Origin: Molanna angustata
Taxonomy: Eukaryota > Arthropoda > Insecta > Trichoptera > Molannidae
Reading direction: 5' to 3'
Length of the DNA: 64,000 nucleotides
NCBI GenBank assembly: GCA_963576475.1
Contig: OY754984.1
Span: forward strand, 17,019,775 to 17,083,774
The position numbers and the translations under genes are program-made. Below, piece after piece: positions 22,290 through 33,490 of the stretch. The notes beneath the pieces were generated by a model that made no database searches, was not told the origin of the DNA, and worked only from the letters and a program-made list of their open reading frames with translations. The first letter of the stretch is position 1. The number at the start of each line of letters is the position of its first letter.

Positions 22290-22485
22290 TATAAAATTAT
22301 AATAAATAGAACAGTGGACATAGAGGTGAATCCTAGAAAACCATTTACCATTTGGATTTCCACAATAATCAGAGATATCAAGGAGGCGAGGCTTCGTTCC
22401 GAGGATGCGGAGAACAGAAGGACCCGTAGAATGATTATGAGAGCCAACCCCGACTGGGACAAAGGCTAGAAGAAGAAATGACAAA
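22290..22485 (+). pseudogene. LINE C-terminus with GAA tail
   Basis: The frame ends IKEARLRSEDAENRRTRRMI then MRANPDWDKG and a TAG at 22467-22469, followed by AAGAAGAAATG. This is the last segment of an insect LINE ORF2. The upstream part is degraded. Confidence 0.75.
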
Positions 22486-23027
22486 TCTGTATAAAAAAAT
22501 AATCACAATATTTTCTTCGACATACACACTTTTGCATCTGGATTCGAGATATGTCTTCAGACTAGAGAGTGTTTATATTACTTATCCTGTGCCCATAATT
22601 ATTCCTTATCTACGGGGCTGAAAATATCCTTGGTCCCGGCTCCTTTGTTATTGCGATCGACTGATATTGAACAAGGATGTCAAAATGAACATTTCATTAC
22701 CATTATAATCTTTGGCAGATTATTACACAAAACACGACATCCATTAATAATAATCGTCGCTGTTGGTGGCCAATAGAGGTGCTATTGTAACCAATTGTCC
22801 ATAAAACCTCCAGAAAAATAAGAGGCAGGACACTACGCGACACACAAAGAAGCACTACGATCCGAGAAATGTGTGATACGTATCGATTTGCCTCTTTTAT
22901 CTTGTGTTTAGGTACATACCTAAAAAAATAAACTAAAGTAAAGAAACTTAAGTTGACACGAAACTCAAATAATTAATTTAAGTAATTAAAAAACGAGAAA
23001 AATTTAAGTAATTAAAGTTGACACGAA
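22486..23027. other. Unannotated spacer
   Basis: No gene or bounded element seen. The segment 22740-22870 is somewhat GC-richer and unrecognised. Confidence 0.4.
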
Positions 23028-23222
23028 GACGATTCTGAAGAGATCATGTGGGGAGAGCGGGTTCGGATCGAGTGGTGAGGATGGCAGCGGATGGGGAGAT
23101 AACAAATGGCAGACCCCCTGGAAGACCACCCAAACGATGGAAGGATAGCTGGACGTCCACTTCACAAGAGCAGGCTCCGAGAATAACAGGACACAGTCCT
23201 AACTAAAGCAGAAGAAGAAGAA
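23028..23222 (+). pseudogene. LINE C-terminus with GAA-rich tail
   Basis: One frame reads RVVRMAADGEITNGRPPGRP then PKRWKDSWTSTSQEQAPR. It is the same family as 5085-5275 and 10105-10240 (shared PKRW..SWTSSSQ). It closes with AGAAGAAGAAGAAG at 23212-23225. Confidence 0.8.
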
Positions 23223-23310
23223 GAATTTAAAAAAATGTGGACACAGTTTCCAAAGAGTCCTTTACGTTGAAATGTTGAATAATATGAGTGCGTTGTGGCC
23301 AACACTAAAC

Positions 23311-23832
23311 TCCTCACTAACAAGTCATCCTATAAAGTATCCAAATTTCGTATAGAAAATATTCATCATTTTCATGAAATGAGTTTGTTAAATTATTTTT
23401 TATTAAAATATTTTGTTATGAAAACTTGAAAACACTTCAGTGCCATTTTATGAAAGTGATGTGTCTTTTTACCATTTTGAAATTTTAAATTTTCTGCGCT
23501 TGGGGTCACTTTTAAATATTTGACAGTTAAAAAAATCGAGAAGCACTATTCAAATATCCTTCAAAATCTTATGAGATCTAAGCGAGTATAGATATATGTA
23601 CATATTTGCAAAATTTGAAAAGAATCGAATGAGTACTTTAGTCTATAAGTGATAAAGTAAAATGAACACTCTGTACATAGCACACACACACATGTACCTA
23701 CATTGTGATGAAAGTTTCAGAATACAACCTCAGCATGATACTAGTTGATAATCTGCAATAAAAAAATAGCGTTAAAAACTGCGAAATCATTACTCCCAAC
23801 TATATCCCCTTGGGTCAGTGAGGAATAAAAAT
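23311..23832 (-). mobile_element. CCTCACTAAC-family TIR element, full-length copy
   Basis: On the plus strand it runs from CTCCTCACTAACAAGTCATC to CCCCTTGGGTCAGTGAGGAA, so CTCCTCACT is inverted at the ends. Internal landmarks are TTTCATGAAATGAGTTTG, TGCCATTTTATGAAAGTGAT, TTGGGGTCACTTTTAAATAT and TGATAATCTGCAATAAA. About 520 bp, non-coding. This is the cleanest copy in the window. Confidence 0.8.
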
Positions 23833-24102
23833 ATTTCATGTCAGTCCATATATTGTTTACATTTATAGTCAATGTGAAAACTTAATATCGAACGCAGATG
23901 TTTTATACAGCAAACAAATACAAATACAGAAAATAAATTTGGTATGAAATACAGACTTGTTCAATTTTATAAATAAATTCTGAATGTTTCAGAACTCTAA
24001 CTGGTCAAATGGTAAGTTAAAATTAATAGCGAAATTCCAGTACGGACAGACGGGTGAACTTAAACATCTCAAAAGATCTTAAAAACGAGTGGGCTATGGC
24101 CT
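23833..24102. other. Spacer between two CCTCACTAAC elements
   Basis: No gene seen. Confidence 0.4.
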
Positions 24103-24776
24103 ACTTTGTACTCCCAAGTCACAAAATATGAAAGTATACAAAGTAATTTTGTATGGAAAATTTTCAACATGAAATGAGTTTGCTAAATTAGTTTGATTTA
24201 AATATTTTATTACGAAAATTTGATAGGTTTTCAATGCCATTATATTATGAAAGTGATGTGCCACTTTAGCAATTAGATCAAATTTTAAGTTTCCCGAGCT
24301 TGGGGGTCACTTTGAAATATTTTACAGTTAGAAAATTGATAAGCACTGATCAGATATCCTTCAAAATCAAATGTGGTCTAAGCGAGTATTAGATACTTAA
24401 TTTTTTAAGAATTGAATGCGTACTGTAGTCTATAATCGATAAAGTAGAATAAACTTGCCGTACGTAGCACATAGTACACAGCACACACACTAATACATTA
24501 TGATAAAACTTTCAGAATACAATCTCAGCATGATACTAATTGATAAAAATAGTAATAATGAAAATTTCCTTGAACCCTGCGCAAGTGGCGAGTTTATTGC
24601 CGTATGGCAATTTTTATTTCTCCTCTGCTGGGAATCGAACCCAAGACGTCCGCACAGAAACCGAACGGCTTACCAACTGTCACGGCGGTCGGCTATCTGC
24701 AATAAGAAAATAACCTTAAAATTTGCGAATTCGTTGCGAACTCCCCAATATATCCCCTTGGGGTGCTGAGGAGTTA
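24103..24776 (-). mobile_element. CCTCACTAAC-family TIR element interrupted by a SINE
   Basis: Same landmarks and order as 23311-23832, ending CCCCTTGGGGTGCTGAGGAG. The stretch that reads TGATAATCTGCAATAA in other copies is split here: TGATA at about 24541 and ATCTGCAATAAG from about 24694, with a tRNA-SINE between. Confidence 0.75.
24543..24694 (-). repeat. tRNA-derived SINE (family B) inside a TIR element
   Basis: On the minus strand: GCCGACCGCCGTGACAGTTG (A-box region), then GGGTTCGATTCCCAGCAGAG (B box). Then a short body ends with CTCGCCACTTGCGCAGGGTT and an A/T-rich tail with ATT units. The same family is split by a MITE at 41226-41945. The 89-aa frame across it is a shadow. Confidence 0.85.
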
Positions 24777-24931
24777 TTAGTTAGGCTGTTATTATACTGT
24801 TGATAAAAATGATTCTGCAAATGCATCCTTAAAAGATCTGAAAATACAAAACGGAGTAATTTAATTATATTATAGGTAATTAGATTTAATTTTTTGATCG
24901 AAAGTTCCTGATGGAATTCCATTAAATTTTT

Positions 24932-25185
24932 CTTAAATTTTTTAATAAACATTAAAAATAAATAAAAAATTTATAACTGTTTATTAAAACTACAACCGGT
25001 TTCATGCTAAGCACATTTTCAAGTAGTCAACTACTTGAAATGTGCTTAGCACTTGAAAATGTGCTTAGCTCAATTACTTGTAAATGTGTTAAGCACGAAA
25101 CCGGTTGTAGATTATGATCTTAATAAACAGTGGACTTAAGTTAAAAACGTTTTTAATTTTTAATGTTTATTAAAAATTTTAAGAC
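24932..25185. repeat. PLE-type terminal repeats as an inverted pair
   Basis: Arms of roughly 100 bp contain ACAACCGGTTTCATGCTAAG on the left and its inverse GTTAAGCACGAAACCGGTTG on the right. They are bounded by TTAATAAACATTAAAAAT and ATTTTTAATGTTTATTAA. The motif ATGTGCTTAGCAC followed by GAAACC mirrors the hammerhead-like GTGC-GCAC-GAAAC of the PLE tail at 2786. Three copies of CTTGAAAATGTGCTTAGC or variants lie between. No coding sequence. Confidence 0.7.
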
Positions 25186-25639
25186 ATATTATTATAGGGA
25201 TTGATATTTGTTTAATAAACCTAAAACTGATATCATCTATGAATGATACTCGCTTGGTTTTTCAAAAAGATTCTTACAAACCCGACTCCACTTTTTGGTG
25301 GAAAGAAGATCCTCGCTTCTCTGCTATATTAAAACAGGTGAATTCTTCAAAAGTACTTCTGGAGTACCTACCCCGTATGGATGGGGATTAAAGGTATGCC
25401 TGAGATGTTCTTAAGGTGCTTAAACCAACTAAGTGGGTATAAAAAACCTTGCGTAAAAGTTATACGACAAAAAAAAACGTTTTATACTTTAAACGCGCGG
25501 GAAAATATATTCGCAAGATAAAAAAAAAAAATTTAAAGAATTTTATAAAAAGAGTCTGCTTTAGTGACTGTAATCAAATAAAAAAAACATAATATATAAA
25601 CAAATCACTTTGACCAGTATTGTCTGATCCAAGCATTTA
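25186..25639. other. Spacer, no gene
   Basis: AT-rich and A-tract-rich. The phrase ACTCGCTTGGTTTTTCAA near 25248 resembles GACTCGCTTGGTTTTCAA near 22094, hinting at an unrecognised dispersed repeat. Confidence 0.4.
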
Positions 25640-25870
25640 AAAGGAAGGCAAAATTGCCGTACATTATGCAAATATTGTAGTACCTACTTTGACGTATGCC
25701 AGTGAAACTTGGACGCGGCAAGAGGCGCAAGAAAGCACAGAATAAATGCAGTTGTCATGAGATCGCAAGTGAAGACGGATTTGTAATAGAACGATGTATG
25801 ACAAGGTACGAAACAAAGACACATGGAAAGAATGTAAGATGAAGAAAGATAAAATAATTAATGGAATGTA
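25640..25870 (+). pseudogene. LINE post-RT fragment
   Basis: Plus-strand text encodes GKIAVHYANIVVPTLTYASE then TWTRQEAQES, the 'LLYGSETWTL' block that follows the RT domain in LINEs. Then comes a decayed MRSQVKTDL and a KVRNKDTWKE-like block. Frameshifts and stops interrupt it. Confidence 0.75.
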
Positions 25871-25899
25871 ATAAATAAATAGCCTTAAAAAATACGAAT

Positions 25900-25998
25900 T
25901 AAATTATTAATTAATATTTAATTAATAATTAATTATTAAATTATTAATTAATTTGTAATTAATAATTAATTATTAAATTATTAATTAATTTTTAATTC
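25900..25998. repeat. TTAATTAA-type low-complexity repeat
   Basis: An array of ATTAATTAATTT and AATTATTAAATT words, largely self-complementary, with a repeated unit of about 50 bp. Confidence 0.7.
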
Positions 25999-26219
25999 AT
26001 AACGTCCCACTATATCCCCTTGTGTTAATGAGGAGTAAAAAAGATGTAATGGATTATACCTACATATATTATAGGTACCGTTTTAGGATGTTTGTATGTG
26101 AATGAACAATATTTTTTTTTTTTTTATTTTATTAAGTTTACAATAACATATACAAAATATAAAACAAACAAACTATATAGAAAAGATTCACAGTAAGACA
26201 AAACATATTTACCCTTTAC

Positions 26220-26440
26220 TATGCGCTTGCGCAACGTTCACCAATTATGCCTTTTTAATGAGATAAAAAGGCATAATTGGTGAACGTTGCGCAAGCGCAT
26301 AAAGTGATCATGTAAACCAGCCGATGACAGGTCGTAAGCCCTGTAGGTGCCTTGATTTCCCGGTTCTCCTACAGTAAATATTCCAACTTCGTCTCTATTG
26401 AGATAATTAAAAATCTGTTAAAAAATATCTTTGACTCCCG
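26220..26440. repeat. Dispersed repeat R2 with a 37-bp inverted repeat
   Basis: 26220-26256 and 26265-26301 are perfect inverted arms (TATGCGCTTGCGCAACGTTC at the outer end) around an 8-bp spacer. The right arm continues into AGCCGATGACAGGTCGTAAG, then GTAGGTGCCTTGATTTCCCG, and ends near AACTTCGTCTCTATTGAGAT. The same text occurs on the opposite strand at 34555-34726 with only one hairpin arm. Confidence 0.8.
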
Positions 26441-27542
26441 ACAGGGGAAAAAATCCAATGTTTGCGCATATGCAATAATAAATATATTCGAACAATATTT
26501 CATTTTGTCAATTAAAAAAATGTTTCAGTTGTCATTTTACGCGTCTTTTGCAGAAATAAAACTATTCCACATGACTTTTTGGTCATATTATGACTACAAC
26601 ATCAACTGTCAGAAAGCAACCGTAGCTTGCTGTTTTTCCACATAATATGAAAGTCAACCTTCGAAATTAAAAACAAAAAAAGATGGAGACACATTTTAAT
26701 TACTTTTATATCACTAAAGATTCACTTCACGTTCCCAAGTTTATATATTTGTTTTTTCCTTGCTATGCTTAGCTTTGTTTTTAACCAAAAGCCCCTTTAT
26801 CTCTGACTTTTTCTCATAATTTTTTCCTCGGTGCTTTCGATTAAAAGGTATAGGTACTCCTTGAATTCTAATCCTAATTGGATTGTACTTATACTAAGAG
26901 AATAACTCCTGATATCGGCTTTTGTGCACGTAAAGCCATTAACTTAGCTTGACTTGAGTACATTCTACGTCACACCCGTTGTACCTTTGTTTATATTTAG
27001 CTATTTTCTACGACTTAAATTATTCAAAGTACAAAGCTTTATTACGTCCATAATTCAAGACGATACCTAGCTATTCTTGATACTGCAACGTCCATTACTA
27101 TCAGTTTTTGTAACATATCAACATACATGAATGGAAAGGAATGGCTGAATATACGATGGTGATGGTGTTGCTGAGTTGGTACGTGAGTCAAATGCAATAG
27201 ATTTTTTTTACTTTTTTTCAATAGACGCGAAGTTGGAATTTTTTTTATTTATTCACTTGTATAAAATAGCTCTTTTACTTGAATAAATCTGTTTTTGTGG
27301 TGTATTAGAATACGTGGTATTGCCCCCTTCCCCGATAAAGACTATAAATACGGTAGAGACGCCATTTGCGACTTCTTATCGCTTCCGCGCGCTATGCAGA
27401 TTTTAGTTATGTTGAAAATGTTGATATTTTCAAGAATATATTGGACTTTTTTTGGACACAGTAAAATAGTTACATCCAAATAATAAAATTCGACAGTGGA
27501 TATAGGCACATCAGTCTTGGCTGCCTGCCTATAAATAAATAA
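26441..27542. other. Unannotated, AT-rich
   Basis: Positions 26430-26485 (CCCGACAGGGGAAAAAATCC to TTGCGCATATGCAATAATAA) recur inverted at 35033-35100, so they belong to repeat R2 or a neighbour. The 97-aa frame at 26352-26645 shows no domain. No host gene seen. Confidence 0.45.
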
Positions 27543-28561
27543 TCCAACTGTCGATTTGTTCAGGAGAACTTTGTTCTCTTAACATATCGACAATGTATCA
27601 AGCCAGAATACGCGAGAATTGTATGGAGAGGTCTACTTTTTTCACGGCTTTTCCAACTTTGAAGTCAAAAAACACCAACTTAGAGGCTTCGCAGCATATA
27701 TGTTCCATACACGGATTTACTCAGAATTCGGAGTAGAACATTTCGTGTGTCTGTGTGTCTGTGTGTGTGTCTGTGTGTGTGTGTGTCTGTGTGTCCCCCC
27801 CCCCCTTATAACTTTTGATCCGCTCAATTTACAGAGCCTAAAATTTCAGAATATATAAACAGTTACAGGCCTACAAAACTTTTATACTCGGAATTTTGAA
27901 TTTTTGTTTCAGTCAGGGGTTATCAACTTTTGAATTTTTATTTTATTTTTCCCTATATCTCAGAAAACATAAAAGCTAGAATGCTGAAAATTGGTATAAA
28001 CATAGACAAATACAAAATCTCAAATTAGTTTTTTCAAAAAAATTCCAGGGTTTCTCAAACATTTTTTATTAAGAAAAGTATTTTTTTTATGATAAATTTA
28101 TGAGTTTAACTGCCTATATTTCCATTTTTTTTAAAATATCGAAAAAAGCTGAAACACCCCAACTAGATAATTTAATTTTATATGAAAAATATTAACATTG
28201 TAGCAGTACATCTCAAATTTTTTTTAACAATTTTTATAAAAATTGAATTTAGTGACGACATCGCTTCATACAATTTGTATGGTAGTCACCTATACACAAT
28301 ATCAAAGAAGACTTAATAGTTTGATACTTCATCTCTAAACTTACAATATACATATACCATCATGCTGTTTTCATATTCCGGGTAGGAAAAAAAGACTGAC
28401 CTCCATACTATCCTATCTTGACTACCTAGGTACATGTGTTGTATAGAAAACTAAATATCATAAAATAATAAATAATTTGTATTTATGGGTTTGGTACTTA
28501 TTCTTCAACTATACATACTATCGCTGTCGACAGTTGGATCCCATGTGTTACATGCAACTAG
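27543..28561 (+). mobile_element. Helentron-like element, copy B (complete)
   Basis: Starts TCCAACTGTCGATTTG after an A and ends in TGTTACATGCAACTAG before a T. The 13-bp TCCAACTGTCGAT is inverted near the 3' end (GTCGACAGTTGGAT). Internal order: ACACCAACTTAGAGGCTTCG, a GT array (27750-27796), a C run, TCAGTCAGGGGTTATC, and GTGACGACATCGCTTC. About 1,020 bp, non-coding. TC...CTAG ends and insertion next to T fit Helitron-type mobilisation, and the subterminal inverted repeat fits Helentrons. Confidence 0.85.
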
Positions 28562-29310
28562 TAACAATAATAATCATCTTATCTTACTGTATTTTGTGTC
28601 TCGGTTTAATTACCCTTATATTAATTTTATACCTTTAAAAAAAGGGTTAAATCACCTAGTTGTTGTGTTCCTATTTGAGAATCAAGATCAAATTATGAAA
28701 CATTGAAATAAATGTACACAGGTAGTTGAGATTTGATAAGATGAAGATAACACTGTAAGTATATTATTTATTGCGTCATCTAGCGTAGAACGTGACTAGG
28801 AAAAGGAGACCCTATAGTCTGTAAAACCATAAAGATATATTATCAGGTAACATTAAGATTACAATTACGACAATTTCATTGTTGATTTATTTAGACAAGA
28901 TTAATAATTAAATTACTAGGTATGATACAGTTGTTATAATAAACAATATTTATTATTAAAATACAGAAATTATAGCTCACAATTTATTTATTTAACAGTT
29001 TATTGTAAACAACTTATTTTCCAGTAAAAATAGCGGACTTAATGCCTAGTTGCAATTTGTTCCAGACAACCATCTGTTACAATTATGGGTGAACGTGGTA
29101 CATGTACAAAAAAAAAAAACCTACATAAAACTATAAACGTATAACATTTATACACAAAAAAGTAAAAAGGATTAAAATATGTAGGTACACCAATGACATT
29201 TAAACAAATTAATCTTAGATGAAACCTGTTACAACACTATGGGAGGGAAGGAAAAAAATGAGAGATTTGTCTAACCAAAGGAATAAGGAAATTAATAGGA
29301 AATATGTTGG
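28562..29310. other. AT-rich spacer
   Basis: No gene. Bases 29230-29310 may be the 3' UTR of the minus-strand LINE that follows. Confidence 0.4.
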
Positions 29311-29580
29311 TTAAAAAATGGAAAGTAGGAGCACGCGCTTTAATCTAATTTTGAAGGATGCTAACGTTGGTGCAGTTCTAATGTCAAGAGCCAAGTTGTT
29401 CCATAACCGAGCAGCATGGACAGTAAATGATGATGAATAGAAAGCCGTGGCATGTAATGGGATGGCGAGGGTTCTCTCTTCGCTAGATCGAAGCGGAAGT
29501 CCATGAGAGGCCAGAGGTTGAAATCTTTCAGTCAGATATGATGGAGCAATAGGGTTGTTCAAAAAACGTATGCAAGCTAG
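29311..29580 (-). pseudogene. LINE C-terminus
   Basis: The minus frame encodes LTERFQPLASHGLPLRSS, then HATAFYSSSFTVHAARLWNN, then LALDIRTAPTLASFKIRLKR. The 'F..RAARLWN.LP..IR....L..FK..LK' block is the standard C-terminus of CR1/jockey-like LINE RTs. Open to its stop at 29311, but 5' truncated near 29580. Confidence 0.85.
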
Positions 29581-30394
29581 GAATTAAACCCATAACGACG
29601 GAAAAAAAATCGTACAACTTACTATTTTATCACTGTGGTATTCGCCTGAGTATTTTGGTTTCATGAAAGTGTTATCTTTTATAAGGGAAAATACTAAAAT
29701 ATTATTCTTGTCATTACTGCTTCGGTTTTGTATGAGATAACCATCTTTTGCAGACTTCGTATTGAGATGTCCCGTGCTAAGCATTTGGACAATTAGCTAT
29801 AATAACAATGTATTGTTCCTAGAGGCAGTTAATGTTTTAAAGATTAGCTTTTAATGCCAGTCCCTTAAGTAAGAGACGGTACCTTATATTATATAAATGT
29901 ATTTACCCTTGGGTTTACCTAATGATAACCCCAAACGTTTTGTTATGTGAGATCATGCCGAGAATACAGAATTAACCCCTGTTTTATAATTAAATATCCG
30001 CAAAGTTTGCCGAAGGAACTGTGTTTTTATAAACATCTATATTGAAAGTGTAAACAAGACTTTTGTACGAAGTTACAACGAGAAATTGTACCAATTAAAG
30101 TCGAATTAGAACAATTTTTTCCATTGTTGGAGCCGGGAAGTTAAAATGTAAAGGGCATACGACCTGATACCAGTGGTCTTATAGTCTTAATTTCGTCGTA
30201 TTGTTAGAAGTTCTATAAAAAAACAAAAGAGAAATTAATAGGTACAAATCTTTTCAAAGACGTGCATGACAGAACAAGAAATAAGTACAAACATTCTAAC
30301 AAATAAACCCACAACGTGTAGAGACCACCGACTGGTTTGCATAACCTTATAAAAAGAAGCATGAAATTTTCGGTTCAAGTATCGTCACATCTTA
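29581..30394. other. Unannotated spacer
   Basis: No gene or bounded repeat recognised. Confidence 0.4.
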
Positions 30395-30560
30395 AAAAGG
30401 GAATATTCAGAATGGGTGCTGGTAAACCTCATTGCTGAACTATTCGAGATGTTATTGTTGCCTGTTGTATTTTCAATTACCCGGCTCTTACGGGACACCC
30501 AAAAATGATGATAATAGAAAATAATGGAAGCACTATTCTAAGCCGGTAATTCACAGCAAA
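30395..30560 (+). repeat. Dispersed repeat R1, copy 2
   Basis: ATATTCAGAATGGGTGCTGG, CATTGCTGAACTATTCGAGA, TTACCCGGCTCTTACGGGA and TGGAAGCACTATTCTAAGCC match 20710-20875 in reverse orientation. No coding content and no tRNA-like head seen. Confidence 0.7.
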
Positions 30561-31031
30561 AGGAGAAACAAGAAATCAGGATACAATGAAAGAATATTTG
30601 ATGTTATTAATATAATGAAAGTTGAGTTAACATTGAGATTTTTTGAACACTTTGGAAGTAACGATTTATGATAGTATGTAGGTTTGTACATTTCAAAGAG
30701 AATGTTATAAATAATCTGGAAAGTTCAAGATTTGTTTGAACATGGCTGCATAGAGGACACCAGCTATTATGAGCTGTGTCCATTATATTCTTCCGAAGAA
30801 GCGCACTACGTAACGTTGGGGAGGGTTTGCAATCTGCTCAGGAATAAAATTATTTCGAATCTTAAAAAGACCCGGGTTTTAAGGTAGAAACACAGAATTC
30901 GTAAGATCAATTAGTAAAAGAGTTCGAAAAACGACTGGTTCGTGGATGTTGAAGGTTTACTGTGAACGGGTTTTAAGATTGAGTAAAACGAGTGACTCTA
31001 TTGTGAAGGGGAGTAAGAAGAACCAGGGATG
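30561..31031. other. Unannotated spacer
   Basis: Nothing recognisable. It precedes the TAA target site of the Harbinger element. Confidence 0.4.
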
Positions 31032-31034
31032 TAA

Positions 31035-32117
31035 GGCCCAGAATCATAGTCGCAAAATAGGTACTTAGATGAGTTTGAGTTACAGTTTTTTAATCATAGA
31101 ACTTTGTTTCTCACAGAAGTCATCAAAAATCGTTACTCATCTCCCGTGAGTTTGAGTCACCAAAATCGGTGACTTTAGACGCTGAGCATGCTTTGAACTG
31201 TCAAAATCGTTTACAAACCTAGTTTATTTTAATTTTTATTCGATATAAAAACTGGTGAATTTCGAGATATTATTTTTGTGGTGAATATAAAATTATCTTC
31301 ATTAAACAGGGAGCATTAAAATGTCTGATATATTTGAGTTTTTGCAAGATATTGACAATATTGGGAATACAGATGTGATTAATTTTCCCGATGAATCATT
31401 TGCCGCAAGGCGAATGAGACGCCGCAAATGTTATATTCGAAATATGATAAACCCTATCGAATTTTATGAAAACTGTGAATTTAAAAAGCGCTACAGATTT
31501 TATAGAGAAACTGTGCTCACTGCCATATTGCCGCTTATTCACGATGGATTGCGAAAAATCAACAACAGAGGCATGCCTATAACGCCTGAAATTCAAATAT
31601 TGATAGCCCTGAGATTCTATAGTACAGAAATTGCTCGGCGATCCACTCCCAAGCATCCTGTTTTTGCTAATTAAGGGCTGATATATTTTCTTATTTTCTA
31701 CAATAGTAATTTTCTTCCCCAATAATTCCATTAAAAAAATATTAATCATATGCAGTATTCCTTTTAGCATTCATTATTAATTATTATTATAAAAATAAAC
31801 AAAACGCGAAAGAAGCAAGCAGATGTTTTGAACTCAAATGACAGTTTTAATTCATAGATTGAAGAGAGTAGATAGGGATTTCAAAGACAAATTTAAAAAA
31901 GTAACCATAAATTTCAAAATAATTGCTGAAAACTTATGAAATTCCTACAGTTTGAGAACTATCAAACTCAACTGAGTTTGAGTCGTTATCTCAGCTCAGA
32001 CACGTCAGATTTTGGACTATGTTTACCGAAAAACCTACTCAGCTAAGAAAGCCTTGAGCTATGCTCTCCTGAGGCACTATTGAGACCTGACTCATCTCAT
32101 GTTTATGATTCTGGGCC
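31035..32117 (+). mobile_element. PIF/Harbinger element with truncated transposase
   Basis: TAA at 31032-31034 and 32118-32120 flanks a 1,083-bp element with 14-bp inverted ends: GGCCCAGAATCATA on the left and TATGATTCTGGGCC on the right (ATGATT preceded by TT). Three-base TAA/TTA duplications are diagnostic of PIF/Harbinger. It contains the N-terminal part of a Harbinger nuclease (31321-31674), and the catalytic DDE portion is missing. It is therefore an internally deleted, non-autonomous copy. Confidence 0.88.
31321..31674 (+). pseudogene. Harbinger transposase, N-terminal part only (117 aa)
   Basis: Begins MSDIFEFLQDIDNIG and carries RRRKCYIRNMINPIEFYENC, then EFKKRYRFYRETVLTAILPL, then NNRGMPITPEIQILIALRFY. 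This is the N-terminal helical region seen in HARBI1-like nucleases (about 350-400 aa), ahead of the DDE catalytic core. The frame stops after a short unrelated tail (HPVFAN), so about two thirds is lost. The start methionine is the natural one for the family. No activity is expected. Confidence 0.88.
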
Positions 32118-32120
32118 TAA

Positions 32121-32701
32121 GTTCTTATGAGCATATACAGCGGTAGTATCTATAGAATAAACTTAAAATACTGACCTTGCGCCTGAGGCCTAGTGATTGC
32201 AATCCATCAGTCAATGATGGGTCGAACAGCACGACTTTACAGCATCGTAAAGACGTACAACATCAAGAGAATTCAGTAGGTATTATAGGCGGTATACCAA
32301 AAATCTCGATGGTAGATACTGGGAAAAAGATAGGCGGTGTTTCCTTGTTGATTCTTAAACTATTCGTGGAAAAAAAGATTATCTTAAAAGTAGGTATTTA
32401 TAAATAGCTTTAATTTACCATGTTAATTTAAACATACAAACAACCGCTGCTATAGGCAATATCAAATACATCACAAATGACAAAATAAAATTCAAATTCC
32501 TTCCTTCTAACGTTCGTGAATTTAGCCATTATGAGCAAAGCTTTTTTCTGTGACCACATCTTAGTTTTTCGCCGATGTAAGCACCATTGAGATGAGGTTA
32601 TTACTAAAATGGCACTATGTTAAAATTCTATTTTTATAATTTATTAAAATTATTTTTACAAACTTTGTGGAATTCCATATTAATAGCAAATTATTTTAGT
32701 A
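32121..32701. other. Unannotated spacer
   Basis: The 76-aa frame at 32177-32407 has no domain I recognise. Otherwise AT-rich. Confidence 0.4.
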
Positions 32702-32805
32702 ATTTTTTTACTAAAATATGAATAACAAAAAACTTTGTATATCCCACTTCACATGTGAAGTGGGATATACAAAGTTTTTTGTTATTCATATTTTAGTAAA
32801 AAAAT
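32702..32805. repeat. Perfect 104-bp palindrome without spacer
   Basis: The two 52-bp arms pair base for base. The centre is CACATGTG at 32750-32757, and the outer arms read TTTTACTAAAATATGAATAA and its inverse. No spacer remains. It may be a minimal foldback MITE; A/T-rich flanks hide any TA duplication. Confidence 0.92.
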
Positions 32806-33352
32806 ATATTTTTATTATTTATTTATTAATTTTATTTACCTTTTATCACACCATATTTATAATGACAACAATAAGTAGATTACTGCTGCCCAACTAGGAA
32901 ATCATGTTCTAGGGCTAGCAGTTTTCAATTTTTACTGACAATTATATGCAATTATGTACCAGGTGATTGTTCCCGTTCCACACTAAATGGGTCATTACCA
33001 CAACAAACATATGGTCTCACATAAAATAGATTAACCAGGTCCTAGTGTCTGCTATAGTACCTGTCATAAATCTAATCTCTGACGCGATTTTTATTTCAGA
33101 ATATTATAGAAAGAGACTAGTTAACTATGTTGGTGTAGTTAATTTGAATCATATGCTTTCCAAATCAAATCAAATATTGTTATGTATTACTAAAAGAACA
33201 TCGCAAACACAATACGCCATAGTTACAAATGTTGTTAAAATTTTAATTTTGAATTATTTAAGTAGTTATTGAATACTAAGTACCTATATGTGTTAGTTCT
33301 GTTCGCCCATAATTTATGATGTATTTTTTAATATTTATTTTGAATATTACTT
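32806..33352. other. Unannotated spacer
   Basis: AT-rich; the 75-aa frame at 33045-33272 has no recognisable domain. Confidence 0.4.
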
Positions 33353-33490
33353 CATGGTCTCCAGGTACTTGCCGCAATTCCTGATCTTGGGCCTAATATT
33401 TAACGTAATATCCTGTTTTCAAATGTCAGCAGTCTTTGTTGGTCCTTGATTGTCATGCACCAGGACTCAGCACCATACAGGATTACTGGA
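33353..33490 (-). pseudogene. LINE post-RT block, inverted 5' piece
   Basis: On the minus strand: PVILYGAESWCMTIKDQQRL then LTFENRILR, a stop, then ILGPRSGIAASTWRP. This block normally lies just upstream of the segment encoded on the plus strand at 33491-33810. The two pieces are adjacent but in opposite orientation, as produced by twin priming during LINE insertion. Confidence 0.8.
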
